Assembly: GCF_013284035.1 (NCBI RefSeq) | Contig: NZ_CP054141.1 | Location: 1,302,001 to 1,366,000, forward strand | Origin: Flavobacterium sp. M31R6 | GTDB lineage: Bacteria > Bacteroidota > Bacteroidia > Flavobacteriales > Flavobacteriaceae | Direction of reading: 5' to 3' | Length of the DNA: 64,000 nt | Part shown: in pieces, positions 26,141 to 35,224 of the stretch | How positions within the stretch are numbered: position 1 is the stretch's first letter | How the letters are laid out: each line of letters starts with the position of its first letter | Notes under the pieces: generated by a model | Seen by the model: only the letters and a program-made list of their open reading frames with translations | The model's database searches: none | Told to the model about the DNA's origin: nothing | Program-made: the position numbers and the translations under genes

Positions 26141-27658
26141 ATGAACAAAAAAGTAATTTTAATGATTTTAGACGGTTGGGGAAAATCACCTGACCCGAAA
26201 GTTTCTGCAATTGATAATGCAAATGTTCCGTTTATAAATAGTCTCTATACAAAATACCCGAGTGCACAACTTAGGACTGACGGTTTACATGTTGGTCTTC
26301 CTGAGGGACAAATGGGAAACAGCGAAGTAGGGCACATGAACCTTGGAGCTGGAAGAATTGTTTACCAAGATTTGGCCAAAATCAATCTTGCCGTTGAACA
26401 CAAAACTTTGGTGAAAGAACAAGTACTTATCGACGCTTTCGAATATGCCAAACAGAATAATAAAAAAGTACATTTTTTAGGATTGCTTTCTGATGGAGGA
26501 GTTCACTCGCATACTTCTCATTTAAGAGGATTAATCGATGCAACCCAAGATTATGGATTGCAAAATGTATTTGTACATGCTTTTACGGATGGTCGTGACG
26601 TAGATCCTAAATCAGGAAAAAAATATGTGCAAGATCTTGAAGATTACATTGCAAACACTACCGTAAAATTAGCTTCTGTGGTAGGTCGTTATTATGCAAT
26701 GGATCGTGACAAACGTTGGGAAAGAGTAAAACTGGCTTATGATTTACTTGTAAACGGGACAGGAGCTCACTCAACTAATGCCTATGAAACTATAAAAGAA
26801 AGCTACAAAAACCACGTGACAGATGAATTCATCGCTCCTATGGTTATGGTGGACGAAAATGACAAACCTCTTGCCACTATCCAAGAAGACGATGTGGTTA
26901 TTTTCTTCAATTTCAGAACGGACAGAGGACGTGAATTGACCGAAGCGCTTTCGCAAAAAGATTTTCATGAGCAAAACATGCACAAATTGAAATTGTACTA
27001 TGTGACGCTAACCAATTATGACGAAACATACGAGAATGTAAAAGTGGTGTACAACAAAGACAACATCACAGAAACATTAGGTGAAGTTTTGGAAAAGGCC
27101 AATAAAAAACAAATTCGTATCGCCGAAACAGAAAAATATCCACACGTGACATTCTTCTTTTCTGGAGGTCAAGAAACTCCTTTTCATGGCGAAACTAGAA
27201 TTTTAAGAAACTCTCCAAAAGTAGCCACTTACGATTTGCAGCCAGAAATGAGTGCTTACGAATTGAAAGATGCTTTGGTTCCAGAATTAAACAAAGGGGA
27301 AGTTGACTTTGTATGTTTAAATTTTGCAAATGGTGACATGGTTGGGCATACAGGAGTTATGGAAGCAGCAATAAAAGCGTGTGAGGCTGTTGACGCTTGC
27401 GTAAAAGAAGTTGTAGAAGCTGCTCTTGCCAATGATTATACAACCATCATTATTGCAGATCACGGTAATTGTGAAACAATGATTAACCCTGACGGTTCTC
27501 CAAATACTGCTCACACTACCAATCCAGTGCCGATTATTCTTGTGGACAAAGAGTTGAAAACCATTCACGATGGTGTTTTAGGGGATATTGCTCCTACGAT
27601 TCTTGCTTTAATGGGAATTGATCAACCAGCCGCTATGACTTGTGATTCCTTACTATAA
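26141..27658 (+). CDS. gpmI: 2,3-bisphosphoglycerate-independent phosphoglycerate mutase
   Basis: A 505-residue cytoplasmic enzyme of normal length. It interconverts 3- and 2-phosphoglycerate in glycolysis using two manganese ions. Visible sites are LMILDGWGKS (first metal Asp), the phospho-Ser in MGNSEVGHMNLGAGR, HSHTSHLRGL and GRDVDPKSG for substrate binding, DRDKRWERV, and the second metal set NFANGDMVGHTG and IIADHGNCE. The frame is open back to 26030, but the start at ATG 26141 is fixed by a strong promoter just upstream and by homology at MNKKVILMILDGWG. Confidence 0.97.
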   Translation: MNKKVILMILDGWGKSPDPKVSAIDNANVPFINSLYTKYPSAQLRTDGLHVGLPEGQMGNSEVGHMNLGAGRIVYQDLAKINLAVEHKTLVKEQVLIDAFEYAKQNNKKVHFLGLLSDGGVHSHTSHLRGLIDATQDYGLQNVFVHAFTDGRDVDPKSGKKYVQDLEDYIANTTVKLASVVGRYYAMDRDKRWERVKLAYDLLVNGTGAHSTNAYETIKESYKNHVTDEFIAPMVMVDENDKPLATIQEDDVVIFFNFRTDRGRELTEALSQKDFHEQNMHKLKLYYVTLTNYDETYENVKVVYNKDNITETLGEVLEKANKKQIRIAETEKYPHVTFFFSGGQETPFHGETRILRNSPKVATYDLQPEMSAYELKDALVPELNKGEVDFVCLNFANGDMVGHTGVMEAAIKACEAVDACVKEVVEAALANDYTTIIIADHGNCETMINPDGSPNTAHTTNPVPIILVDKELKTIHDGVLGDIAPTILALMGIDQPAAMTCDSLL

Positions 27659-27690
27659 ATAAAAAGCCAATTGGCATTTTTTAATAAGCC

Positions 27691-27730
27691 AAAATGGGCG
27701 TGAATTTAATTTTTCACGCCCATTTTATAT
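27691..27730. terminator. Bidirectional terminator between gpmI and the CoA-transferase gene
   Basis: AAAATGGGCGTGAA at 27691-27704 pairs perfectly with 27713-27726. T-rich sequence lies on both sides, and both convergent genes end beside it. Confidence 0.85.
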
Positions 27731-27745
27731 GTAGCAATTGTATTT

Positions 27746-29020
27746 TTACAATTTGTCCAACAGATAAAAGTACTCCCGCTCAATGCTCTCCTGATGATCC
27801 GAATGAGCAATCCTGACTAGTTCGGCTGCGCGTTGTTTCAATGTTTTGCCGTAAAGATCAGCAATTCCATTTTCGGTAATAACATAATGAATATGTCCTC
27901 TGGTTGTTACCACTCCAGCTCCCTGCTTTAAGAAAGGTACAATTCTGCTTACCCCATTTTTGGTAGTTGACGGCAGGGCAATAATCGCTTTTCCGCCATC
28001 ACTCAATGATGCGCCGCGTATAAAATCCATTTGCCCTCCAACACCCGAATACATTCTTGGTCCAATAGAATCAGCACAAACCTGTCCAGTTAAATCAACT
28101 TCTATAGCCGAATTAATAGCAATCATTTTTGGATTTTTTCTGATTCTGGCGGTGTCATTTACTGTCGAAGATTCCCGCAATTCAATAAACGGATTATCGT
28201 TTACAAAATCATACAAGCGCTTTGAGCCCAACACAAAAGTGGACAGCACTCTTCCTCGTAATGATCCTTTATAGTTGCAGTTTATCACATTGCTTTCAAT
28301 CAGATCAATCACACCGTCCGAAAACATTTCGGTGTGCAATCCTAAATCTTTATGATTTCCCAATTTGCTCAAAGCGGCATTAGGAATCGAACCAATTCCC
28401 ATTTGTAACGTACTTCTGTCCTCTATCAAAGAGGCAATATAATTTCCTATTTTATCTTCCTCGGCGGTAAAAGTTTCCACTTCATGTGAATAAATAGGAA
28501 CATTTACGTCTACTAAATAATTTATTTCTGAAATATGCAGGATTCCGTCACCAAAAGTTCTCGGCATCTGAGGATTTACCTGCGCTATCACAATTTTCGC
28601 ATTCTCAATCGCTGCAACCGAAGCCTCCACTGAAACTCCAAGTGAACAATAGCCGTGGCTGTCAGGCGGTGAAACATGAATAAAAGCAACATCTATCGGC
28701 AACACATTTCTTCGGAAGAGACGCGGCAGTTCACTCAAGAAAACAGGAGTATATGAACCGTTTCCAGCTTTTAAAGTATGCCGGACATTCCCACCAATAA
28801 AAAATGAATTGACATGAAAACTTTCTGCAAGGTCAGGATTAGCATATCGCGCTTCACCTTCCGTATGCAAATGACATATTTCTACATTCCGTAGTTCCGA
28901 AGCTCTTTCGGTTAAAGCATTCGCTAAAATCGTTGGTGCAGCCGCAGCCGCCTGAAGATATACTCTATCTCCTGATTTTACGACTTTGACAGCTTCCTCG
29001 GCAGTTACATATTTTCCCAT
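27746..29020 (-). CDS. Acetyl-CoA hydrolase/transferase family protein (CoA-transferase)
   Basis: A 424-residue enzyme of the acetyl-CoA hydrolase/transferase family, which includes 4-hydroxybutyrate, butyrate and succinate:acetate CoA-transferases. Landmarks are the N-terminal SGDRVYLQAAAAAPTIL, HVSPPDSHGYCSLGVS (about 138-153), LQMGIGSIPNAAL, and LGLHTEMFSDG (about 235), where the Glu is, as I recall, the catalytic residue. GGQMDFIRGA and IVTENGIADLYGKT-like segments complete the C-lobe. I start at ATG 29020 because a TATATTTG element at 29037-29044 lies inside the longer frame. It is divergent from a TetR gene, which may regulate it. Confidence 0.9.
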   Translation of the reverse strand: MGKYVTAEEAVKVVKSGDRVYLQAAAAAPTILANALTERASELRNVEICHLHTEGEARYANPDLAESFHVNSFFIGGNVRHTLKAGNGSYTPVFLSELPRLFRRNVLPIDVAFIHVSPPDSHGYCSLGVSVEASVAAIENAKIVIAQVNPQMPRTFGDGILHISEINYLVDVNVPIYSHEVETFTAEEDKIGNYIASLIEDRSTLQMGIGSIPNAALSKLGNHKDLGLHTEMFSDGVIDLIESNVINCNYKGSLRGRVLSTFVLGSKRLYDFVNDNPFIELRESSTVNDTARIRKNPKMIAINSAIEVDLTGQVCADSIGPRMYSGVGGQMDFIRGASLSDGGKAIIALPSTTKNGVSRIVPFLKQGAGVVTTRGHIHYVITENGIADLYGKTLKQRAAELVRIAHSDHQESIEREYFYLLDKL

Positions 29021-29036
29021 AAACTTGTATTTATCA

Positions 29037-29044
29037 CAAATATA
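29037..29044 (-). promoter_or_regulatory. -7 promoter element of the CoA-transferase gene
   Basis: The minus strand reads TATATTTG, 16 bases before the chosen ATG. Its expected -33 region falls at the palindrome 29064-29083. Confidence 0.55.
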
Positions 29045-29063
29045 TTCATTTAGATAAAACCAA

Positions 29064-29083
29064 AATATGACAACGCTCATATT
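29064..29083. promoter_or_regulatory. Candidate TetR operator: 7-N6-7 palindrome
   Basis: AATATGA-N6-TCATATT, perfect over both 7-base arms. It lies between the divergent CoA-transferase and tetR genes, over the presumed -33 region of the former. Confidence 0.4.
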
Positions 29084-29140
29084 CAAAGTAAAACAATATT
29101 TAAATAAAAGTTAAAATCTCATAGTTAAAAGTATTACTAT

Positions 29141-29160
29141 TATATTTGCAATTAAATATA
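29141..29160 (+). promoter_or_regulatory. -7 element of tetR within a second 7-N6-7 palindrome
   Basis: TATATTTG (29141-29148) matches TAnnTTTG and lies 17 bases before the tetR ATG. The 20 bases form TATATTT-N6-AAATATA, the same geometry as the palindrome at 29064-29083, which would allow autorepression. Confidence 0.45.
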
Positions 29161-29165
29161 TTGTA

Positions 29166-29840
29166 ATGGATCAAATATTAGCAAACATCAAAATTCAGAT
29201 AAACAGCAAGCTCTTTGTAAAGGATCCTGAAACCTCGGCATTGGGCAAAAAAATCATTCAAGAAAGTATTTTGCTCATTGATGAAATTGGCTTTGACGAT
29301 TTTACTTTTAAGAAATTGGGAGAAAAAATAGGATCCAATGAGAGCTCTATTTACCGCTACTTCGAAAACAAACATAAATTGTTAGTATATTTATCTTCCT
29401 GGTATTGGAGTTGGATGGAATACAAATTAGTTTTTTTAACTTCAAATGTTTCGGATTCTCGGGAAAAACTAAAAATAGCCATTACCGTGGTTACCGAAAA
29501 AATAGAAGACGACCATGAAACAATCTACATAAACGAAGCTGTTTTAAATAAAATTATTATTGCTGAATTTACAAAGACCTTTCACAATAAAGAGGTCGAC
29601 CAAGAAAACAAAGAAGGTTTTTATTTCATTTACAAAAGAGTTATCAATAGAATAACGGCCATTATTAGCGAGGTAAACCCAGAATATGCTTATGCCAAAA
29701 GCCTAGCATCGAGCATCGTGGAAGGAGCATTGCATCAGCATTTTTTGAGAGAACACATGAAAACGATTACTAATTGTAATGAAACAATATCGCCAACTGA
29801 TTTTTATTTCAACTTAATTGAAAATGTACTAAAAAAATAA
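29166..29840 (+). CDS. TetR family transcriptional regulator
   Basis: A 224-residue protein. The TetR DNA-binding domain spans about 25-75, with GKKIIQESILLIDEIGFDDFTFKKLGEKIG in parts and the recognition helix followed by SSIYRYFENKHKLLVYL. The rest is a helical ligand domain with no recognisable specificity. It heads a run with an ABC exporter (three bases downstream), HlyD and TolC genes, and is divergent from the CoA-transferase gene. Probable job is repressor of this export operon, with an unknown ligand. Confidence 0.9.
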   Translation: MDQILANIKIQINSKLFVKDPETSALGKKIIQESILLIDEIGFDDFTFKKLGEKIGSNESSIYRYFENKHKLLVYLSSWYWSWMEYKLVFLTSNVSDSREKLKIAITVVTEKIEDDHETIYINEAVLNKIIIAEFTKTFHNKEVDQENKEGFYFIYKRVINRITAIISEVNPEYAYAKSLASSIVEGALHQHFLREHMKTITNCNETISPTDFYFNLIENVLKK

Positions 29841-29843
29841 AAC

Positions 29844-31502
29844 ATGACTTCATTAAAAAGATTATTCAACCTTTTGAAACTGGACAAAAAAGATGTTTCA
29901 CAAATTTTTTTCTACGCTATTTTTGCCGGAATCGTGAGTTTATCCCTTCCATTGGGTATTCAGGCGATTGTAAACTTTATTCAATCCGGTCGAGTAAGTG
30001 CGTCGTGGGTTGTTCTGGTTATACTTGTGGTTATTGGAGTTATCCTTGTAGGTGTCTTATCTCTGATGCAATTAAGAATTACAGAAAATTTACAGCAAAA
30101 AATGTTTGTACGCTCGTCATTCGAATTTGCCTCCAGACTTCCTAAAATAGAATTTAAAGAGCTTTATGGTCATTATCCGCCCGAATTATCCAACCGCTTT
30201 TTTGACACCTTGACGATACAGAAAGGAACATCAAAATTATTGGTTGATTTTTCGGCGGCAATCCTGCAGATAGTTTTCAGCATCATATTATTAACGCTGT
30301 ACCATTCGTTCTTTATGGTATTCGGGCTTTTACTGTTAGGTTTTTTATATGTCATTTTTAAATTTTCATACAATGAAGGAATCTCAACCAGCTTAAAAAC
30401 ATCCAAGAATAAATACAAAGCGGCTGGATGGCTCCAGGAAATTGCCCGAAACAATTTTAGTTTCAGAAATGAACTCAACTATGATTTTGCATTAGAGAAA
30501 AACGATGGAATTATAAAAGATTATTTACACAGCCGTGAAAATCACTTTAATGTCCTCAAAAGACAATTTGGGCATCTTATCATTTTCAAGGTAGTTATTA
30601 CTGCAAGTTTGTTGATTATTGGTGGTTATTTGGTTTTAAGTCAAGAAATGAATATTGGACAATTTGTCGCTGCCGAAATCATTATTTTGTTGGTAATTAA
30701 TTCTGTAGAGAAAATTATTCTTGGACTGGAAACTTTTTATGATGTATTGACTGCAGTCGAGAAGATTGGTCAGGTTACCGACATGGAACTGGAAGAAGAA
30801 TTTAATGTTGAAAGCAAAAGTTGTTACACCAACATCAGCCTTGAAACCAATGATTTGGAATTCAGGCTTCCGGAAAGTAATTCCAGAATTTTAAAGAGGA
30901 TTAATTTAAAAATTGATTCAGGTGAAAAAATCATAATCAATGGTGAAAATGGTTCAGGAAAAACGACTTTAATCCGAGTACTTTCCGGTTTACTGCATCC
31001 TACTTCTGGAAACTTCTTCATCAATGACGATACCTTCAGCAAAATAGACATAAAGCAATACCGTTCTAGAATTGGCAGTATCATACAAGGAGAAACACCT
31101 TTTGAAGGAACAATTCTGGAGAATATAACTTTTAATGATAAAAATATTGATACCGAAACTTTAAAATGGGCGCTCGATGCTGTTCAGCTAACCGACTATA
31201 TAAAAACATTGCCAAAAGGACTAGACACTAAAATATTCCCGGAAGGAAAAGAGCTTTCTTCGTCCAATGCGCAAAAGATTTTATTGGCAAGAAGCATTGT
31301 ACACAAACCTAATATTTTATTTTATGAAGAACCCACAGATAAAATGGACATAAAAGTGGCCAATGAAATCATAGACTTTATTCTTTCTGAAAAAAATAAA
31401 TGGACAGTCATCGTTGTTTCTCAAAATCCACATTGGTTAACCAAATGTACGCGGGAAATCACAATGCAAAAAGGAACTGTTTTATTAGACACTAAAAAAT
31501 AA
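29844..31502 (+). CDS. ABC exporter, fused membrane and ATPase domains, with degenerate ATPase motifs
   Basis: A 552-residue inner-membrane half-transporter. About six membrane segments lie in 20-310, and the ATPase domain in about 330-552. Walker A GENGSGKTT (about 367-375) and the Q-loop (SIIQGETPFEG) are intact. The signature LSGGQ reads LSSSN (about 471-475), Walker B reads ILFYEEPTD with Glu in place of the usual Asp, and the H-loop reads VSQNPHW with Gln in place of His. There is no C39 peptidase domain. The protein probably forms a homodimer and works with the HlyD and TolC proteins encoded next. ATP hydrolysis may be slow or absent. Confidence 0.85.
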   Translation: MTSLKRLFNLLKLDKKDVSQIFFYAIFAGIVSLSLPLGIQAIVNFIQSGRVSASWVVLVILVVIGVILVGVLSLMQLRITENLQQKMFVRSSFEFASRLPKIEFKELYGHYPPELSNRFFDTLTIQKGTSKLLVDFSAAILQIVFSIILLTLYHSFFMVFGLLLLGFLYVIFKFSYNEGISTSLKTSKNKYKAAGWLQEIARNNFSFRNELNYDFALEKNDGIIKDYLHSRENHFNVLKRQFGHLIIFKVVITASLLIIGGYLVLSQEMNIGQFVAAEIIILLVINSVEKIILGLETFYDVLTAVEKIGQVTDMELEEEFNVESKSCYTNISLETNDLEFRLPESNSRILKRINLKIDSGEKIIINGENGSGKTTLIRVLSGLLHPTSGNFFINDDTFSKIDIKQYRSRIGSIIQGETPFEGTILENITFNDKNIDTETLKWALDAVQLTDYIKTLPKGLDTKIFPEGKELSSSNAQKILLARSIVHKPNILFYEEPTDKMDIKVANEIIDFILSEKNKWTVIVVSQNPHWLTKCTREITMQKGTVLLDTKK

Positions 31503-31506
31503 GGTT

Positions 31507-32856
31507 ATGTTAAATATATCTGACAAAAATCCAATAAATAATAAAGCTCTCGAAAAATATTCTACGGTAAAGAATTTGAGCAACCGGCCTCATTATAAAA
31601 TTCTGAACAGAATAATTTTGGCGGTATCGATATTTGTGGTTGTTGTACTTTTCTTTCCCTGGACACAAAACATCTCGGGTTCTGGAGCAGTCACTACATT
31701 GAAACCCAACCAGAGACCACAATCTATTCAATCCGTCATTTCAGGGCGTATTGAAAAATGGTATGTACAGGAGGGAGATTATGTAAATAAAGGAGATACT
31801 ATTCTTTTTATATCTGAAATCAAAGAAGACTATATGGATCCAAATTTGGTTAAAAATACCAAAAATCAGGTGAATGCAAAAAAACAGTCATTAGCTTCTT
31901 ATGGTTCGAAAGTTACAACTCTTAATGTACAAATGCAGGCCATTGAAAAAGAAAAAGGCCTAAAACTCAAACAGTCCCAAAACAAGATAAAACAGGCGCG
32001 TTTGAAAATAAAAAGCGACAGTATGGATCTTGAAGCGGTAAAAACACAATTTAAGATTGCCAACACGCAGTATAACCGTTCGCTACAACTGAACAAAGAA
32101 GGTCTAAAAGCCTTGTCAGATGTAGAAGAAAAACGCTTGAAACTGCAAGAATCAGAGGCTAAAATCATCACTCAGGAGAATAAATTTTACACGAGCCAAA
32201 ATGAATTAATCAATGCAGAAGTAGAAATCAACAGAATCATTGCTGAGTATTCTGAAAAATTATCCAAAGCACAAAGTGACCAATATACTGCAATGAGCAA
32301 TCAATACGACACAGAAGCTCAGGTAAGTAAATTGGAGAATCAGTATGCTAATTACAGTATTCGAAACGGGATGTACTATATCAAAGCCGCACAAAGCGGA
32401 TACATCAACAGAGCTTTGCAGTCGGGAATTGGTGAAACCATAAAAGAAGGAACTCCTATTGCCACAATTATGCCTTCCAAATATGATATAGCGGTAGAAT
32501 CCTTTGTAGATCCAATAGATCTGCCCTTAATAAAGAAAGGAGAAAAAGTAAGAGTTTGGTTTGACGGATGGCCTACAATCGTATTTTCAGGATGGCCGGA
32601 TATGTCGTATGGTACATTTGGCGGTGAAATAGTGGCGATTGAAAACTTTATCAGTGATAATGGCAAATTCAGAATCCTTATTGCACCAGACAAAAGTGAA
32701 ACTCCGTGGCCAAAACAATTGAGTATTGGATCTGGTGCTCAAACTTTAGCATTGTTAAACACTGTGCCGGTTTGGTTTGAAATATGGAGAACACTAAATG
32801 GTTTTCCACCAAATTATTATCAAGGAAAAGAGAAACCTTCAAAAGGAAAAAAATAA
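31507..32856 (+). CDS. HlyD family membrane fusion protein
   Basis: A 449-residue periplasmic adaptor. One membrane anchor lies at about 34-50 (IILAVSIFVVVVLFF). A lipoyl half-motif follows (IQSVISGRIEKWYVQEGDYVNKGD, in parts, about 73-96), then a long coiled coil (about 115-275), the second lipoyl half (YIKAAQSGYINRALQSG), and a beta-barrel domain with VESFVDPIDLPLI. It would link the ABC exporter to TolC. It starts five bases after the ABC gene and shares one base with tolC (TAATG). Confidence 0.93.
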   Translation: MLNISDKNPINNKALEKYSTVKNLSNRPHYKILNRIILAVSIFVVVVLFFPWTQNISGSGAVTTLKPNQRPQSIQSVISGRIEKWYVQEGDYVNKGDTILFISEIKEDYMDPNLVKNTKNQVNAKKQSLASYGSKVTTLNVQMQAIEKEKGLKLKQSQNKIKQARLKIKSDSMDLEAVKTQFKIANTQYNRSLQLNKEGLKALSDVEEKRLKLQESEAKIITQENKFYTSQNELINAEVEINRIIAEYSEKLSKAQSDQYTAMSNQYDTEAQVSKLENQYANYSIRNGMYYIKAAQSGYINRALQSGIGETIKEGTPIATIMPSKYDIAVESFVDPIDLPLIKKGEKVRVWFDGWPTIVFSGWPDMSYGTFGGEIVAIENFISDNGKFRILIAPDKSETPWPKQLSIGSGAQTLALLNTVPVWFEIWRTLNGFPPNYYQGKEKPSKGKK

Positions 32857-34262
32857 TGAAACACCTTCTTGTCATACTTTCATTACTGGGAATGACTATT
32901 TACGGTCAGACCAATAACGGGGAACAGCTCCCGCTACATCTCAAAGAAATGAGTTATAATGAATATTTGGGTTTTGTAAAAAAATATCATCCACTGGTAA
33001 AAAATGCCAATTTGGAAATCAGCAAAGCACAAGCCAATCTGATGATGGCGCGTGGCGGATTTGACCCAAAACTTGAACTGGATTATAACAAAAAACAGTT
33101 TCAGGGTACTGAATATTATTCGGTACTAAACAGCAGTTTCAAAATCCCGACCTGGTTTGGAATTGACATTAAAGCGGGGTTCGAAGAGAACGAGGGGTAT
33201 TATCTTAATCCTCAAAGTAAGACGCCAGCTAATGGTTTAGCATCGCTGGGAATTAGCGTTCCTATTGGACAAGGATTACTAATTAATCAGAGGATGGCCG
33301 ACCTGCAAAAAGCAAAAATCCAAGTCAAATTAAGTCAAGCCGAACAAAAACTTCAAGCCATTGCGGTTTTATACGATGCTTCAGTTGCTTACTTTAATTG
33401 GAAAAAAAACTACGAAGAAAATTTATTATATGAAAGCTACAGCGTTAACGCCCAAAAACGATATGAAGGAATTGAAGCTTTAATCAAGCAAGGTGACAAA
33501 CCTGCTATAGATAGTGTCGAAGCAGGTATTGTGGTCAAAAACAGATTGCTTGCTCTTGAGGATTCAAAATTGAAATTATCAAAAGCTAAATTGGAGCTGT
33601 CAAACTTTCTTTGGATAGAAAACAATATACCGCTAGAACTTGCTGATGCTATTGTTCCGGAGAAAAGCCTTGTAGAAACCATACAGGAAACGCTGAATAT
33701 TAATGATTTGAATCAGGAATTTTCACTGGCCAGTCATCCTAAAATTGAAGCTCTGCAAAGTAAAATTGATTTTTTGACTGTCGAAAAAAAGCTAAAAGCC
33801 AATATGCTTTTGCCCAAAATAGATTTAGGTTACTCTTATTTGGCCCAACCAAATCCAAACATTCCGAACAATTCAGATAATTATAAAGTGGGTGTTGATT
33901 TTTATTTCCCTTTGTTTCTAAGAAAAGAAAGAGGCAGTTTGAAATTAGCTCAATATAAAATTCAGGAGTCCGAATTTACAAGAGATTTAGAAAAAGTGCA
34001 GTTAACGAACAAGATCAATGCCCAAAAAATTGAAATTCAGTCTTTGGTTAAACAACAAAAACTGACCAATAAGCTGGTCATGGATTATGAAACAATGTTA
34101 AAATCTGAAGAGCGATTATTCAATTTAGGAGAGAGTTCGTTATTCCTTATCAACACTCGAGAAAACAGTTTGGTTAGTGCCCGTCTATCGCAGATTGCAT
34201 TAGAAAACCGTTTTTACACTTCCAACTCTGAACTGTATAAAATCATGGCAAATCCCAATTGA
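32856..34262 (+). CDS. TolC family outer-membrane protein
   Basis: A 468-residue protein with a signal peptide (about 1-16, ending IYGQ). The mature part has two OEP repeats with coiled-coil helices; typical landmarks are KNANLEISKAQANLMMARGGFDPKLEL in parts, IGQGLLINQRMADLQKAKIQ, and LNLGESSLFLINTRENSL-like sequence near the C-terminus. The ATG at 32856 overlaps the hlyD stop by one base; the longer frame lies inside hlyD. It would be the outer-membrane exit duct of the TetR-controlled export system. Confidence 0.93.
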   Translation: MKHLLVILSLLGMTIYGQTNNGEQLPLHLKEMSYNEYLGFVKKYHPLVKNANLEISKAQANLMMARGGFDPKLELDYNKKQFQGTEYYSVLNSSFKIPTWFGIDIKAGFEENEGYYLNPQSKTPANGLASLGISVPIGQGLLINQRMADLQKAKIQVKLSQAEQKLQAIAVLYDASVAYFNWKKNYEENLLYESYSVNAQKRYEGIEALIKQGDKPAIDSVEAGIVVKNRLLALEDSKLKLSKAKLELSNFLWIENNIPLELADAIVPEKSLVETIQETLNINDLNQEFSLASHPKIEALQSKIDFLTVEKKLKANMLLPKIDLGYSYLAQPNPNIPNNSDNYKVGVDFYFPLFLRKERGSLKLAQYKIQESEFTRDLEKVQLTNKINAQKIEIQSLVKQQKLTNKLVMDYETMLKSEERLFNLGESSLFLINTRENSLVSARLSQIALENRFYTSNSELYKIMANPN

Positions 34263-34331
34263 TAACAAATCCATTTTTAATACATTGCTTCATTTGTACG
34301 TTGTCACTTTGATGTGAAATTTACTTGTGCT

Positions 34332-35039
34332 TTAATTTAAAAAACTCAAATCACTTCCACTTGCTAATTCTTCAGGTAATTGGTTTTGTCTAAAAAGGCG
34401 TGCTTGCAAATTTCCTTTAAGGGTAATTTTTTCTCCTTTTACGTCTAACCAACTTCCTTCTCGTAATCCCAATACTGGCAAAGAATTAAAAGCGTGGAAT
34501 TCTTTGATTCTCGTTTCTCTCGTTTCTCCCATATGCTTGGATTGGTCATCTGGATCCAAATAATGTGGATTCAAATTGAACGGAATTAATCCTAAAGTTT
34601 GAAAACTAGGCGGATAAATAATAGGCATATCGTTGGTCGTTTGCATCGTCAATCCGCAAATGTTGCTTCCTGCACTGGTGCCCAAATAAGGAGTTCCATT
34701 TTTTACAGTATCAGCAAGAATATTCATGAGATCGTTTTTATATAATTGAGTGACAAGCAGGAAAGTGTTGCCTCCACCAGTAAAAATACCTTCGGCTTTT
34801 TGTATGGCTTCTTTTGGGTTTTCAAATTCATGAATACCTTTTACTGCTATGTTTATTTTGGCGAAAGCCGCAGCAGCTTTAGAAGTGTATTCGTCATGTG
34901 ATATACCGCCTGATCTTGCAAATGGAATAAATAGAATTGTCTTGCAATCCTTAAAATGCAATTGTAATTCGGGTAATAAATACTCAAGGTATTCTCCTTC
35001 GTGCAAGGTTGAAGTACTTGCTATAATACAGTTTTTCAT
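34332..35039 (-). CDS. pepE: Peptidase E (alpha-aspartyl dipeptidase, family S51)
   Basis: A 235-residue cytoplasmic peptidase, close to the usual 229. It releases N-terminal Asp from dipeptides. The nucleophile is S122 in YLGTSAGSNI, after the FTGGGNTFLL loop (about 87-95) that is typical of the family. GLREGSWLDVKG holds a conserved Glu/Asp pair. I start at ATG 35039, the beginning of the family-like MKNCIIASTS; the frame is open to 35120 but that stretch has no family similarity. A related TACCTTTA sequence lies upstream. It stands alone between tolC and the secreted protein cluster. Confidence 0.9.
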   Translation of the reverse strand: MKNCIIASTSTLHEGEYLEYLLPELQLHFKDCKTILFIPFARSGGISHDEYTSKAAAAFAKINIAVKGIHEFENPKEAIQKAEGIFTGGGNTFLLVTQLYKNDLMNILADTVKNGTPYLGTSAGSNICGLTMQTTNDMPIIYPPSFQTLGLIPFNLNPHYLDPDDQSKHMGETRETRIKEFHAFNSLPVLGLREGSWLDVKGEKITLKGNLQARLFRQNQLPEELASGSDLSFLN

Positions 35040-35224
35040 TTTTATGCGCTGTGTGAAATTCTGTGTAAAGGTATAAAATGATTGTTTTTCAATGTATCGA
35101 AGAGCGGTTTTAATTAACAAACTTTTACCAAGTTATTAGTAATTAATTTGGATGGGATTGGGATACTTTTACATTTTGCAAATAAGTTGTGATGAAGATT
35201 TTTTAATCAATTCCAAAATTGCTC

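Noticed and set aside
27666..27682. Palindrome GCCAATTGGC followed by T-run after gpmI
   Set aside because: A 10-base perfect palindrome has no loop and cannot form a useful hairpin; the stronger terminator is at 27691-27726.
29844..34262. Bacteriocin or peptide exporter
   Set aside because: The ABC protein lacks a C39 peptidase domain and no double-glycine leader peptide gene is seen nearby.
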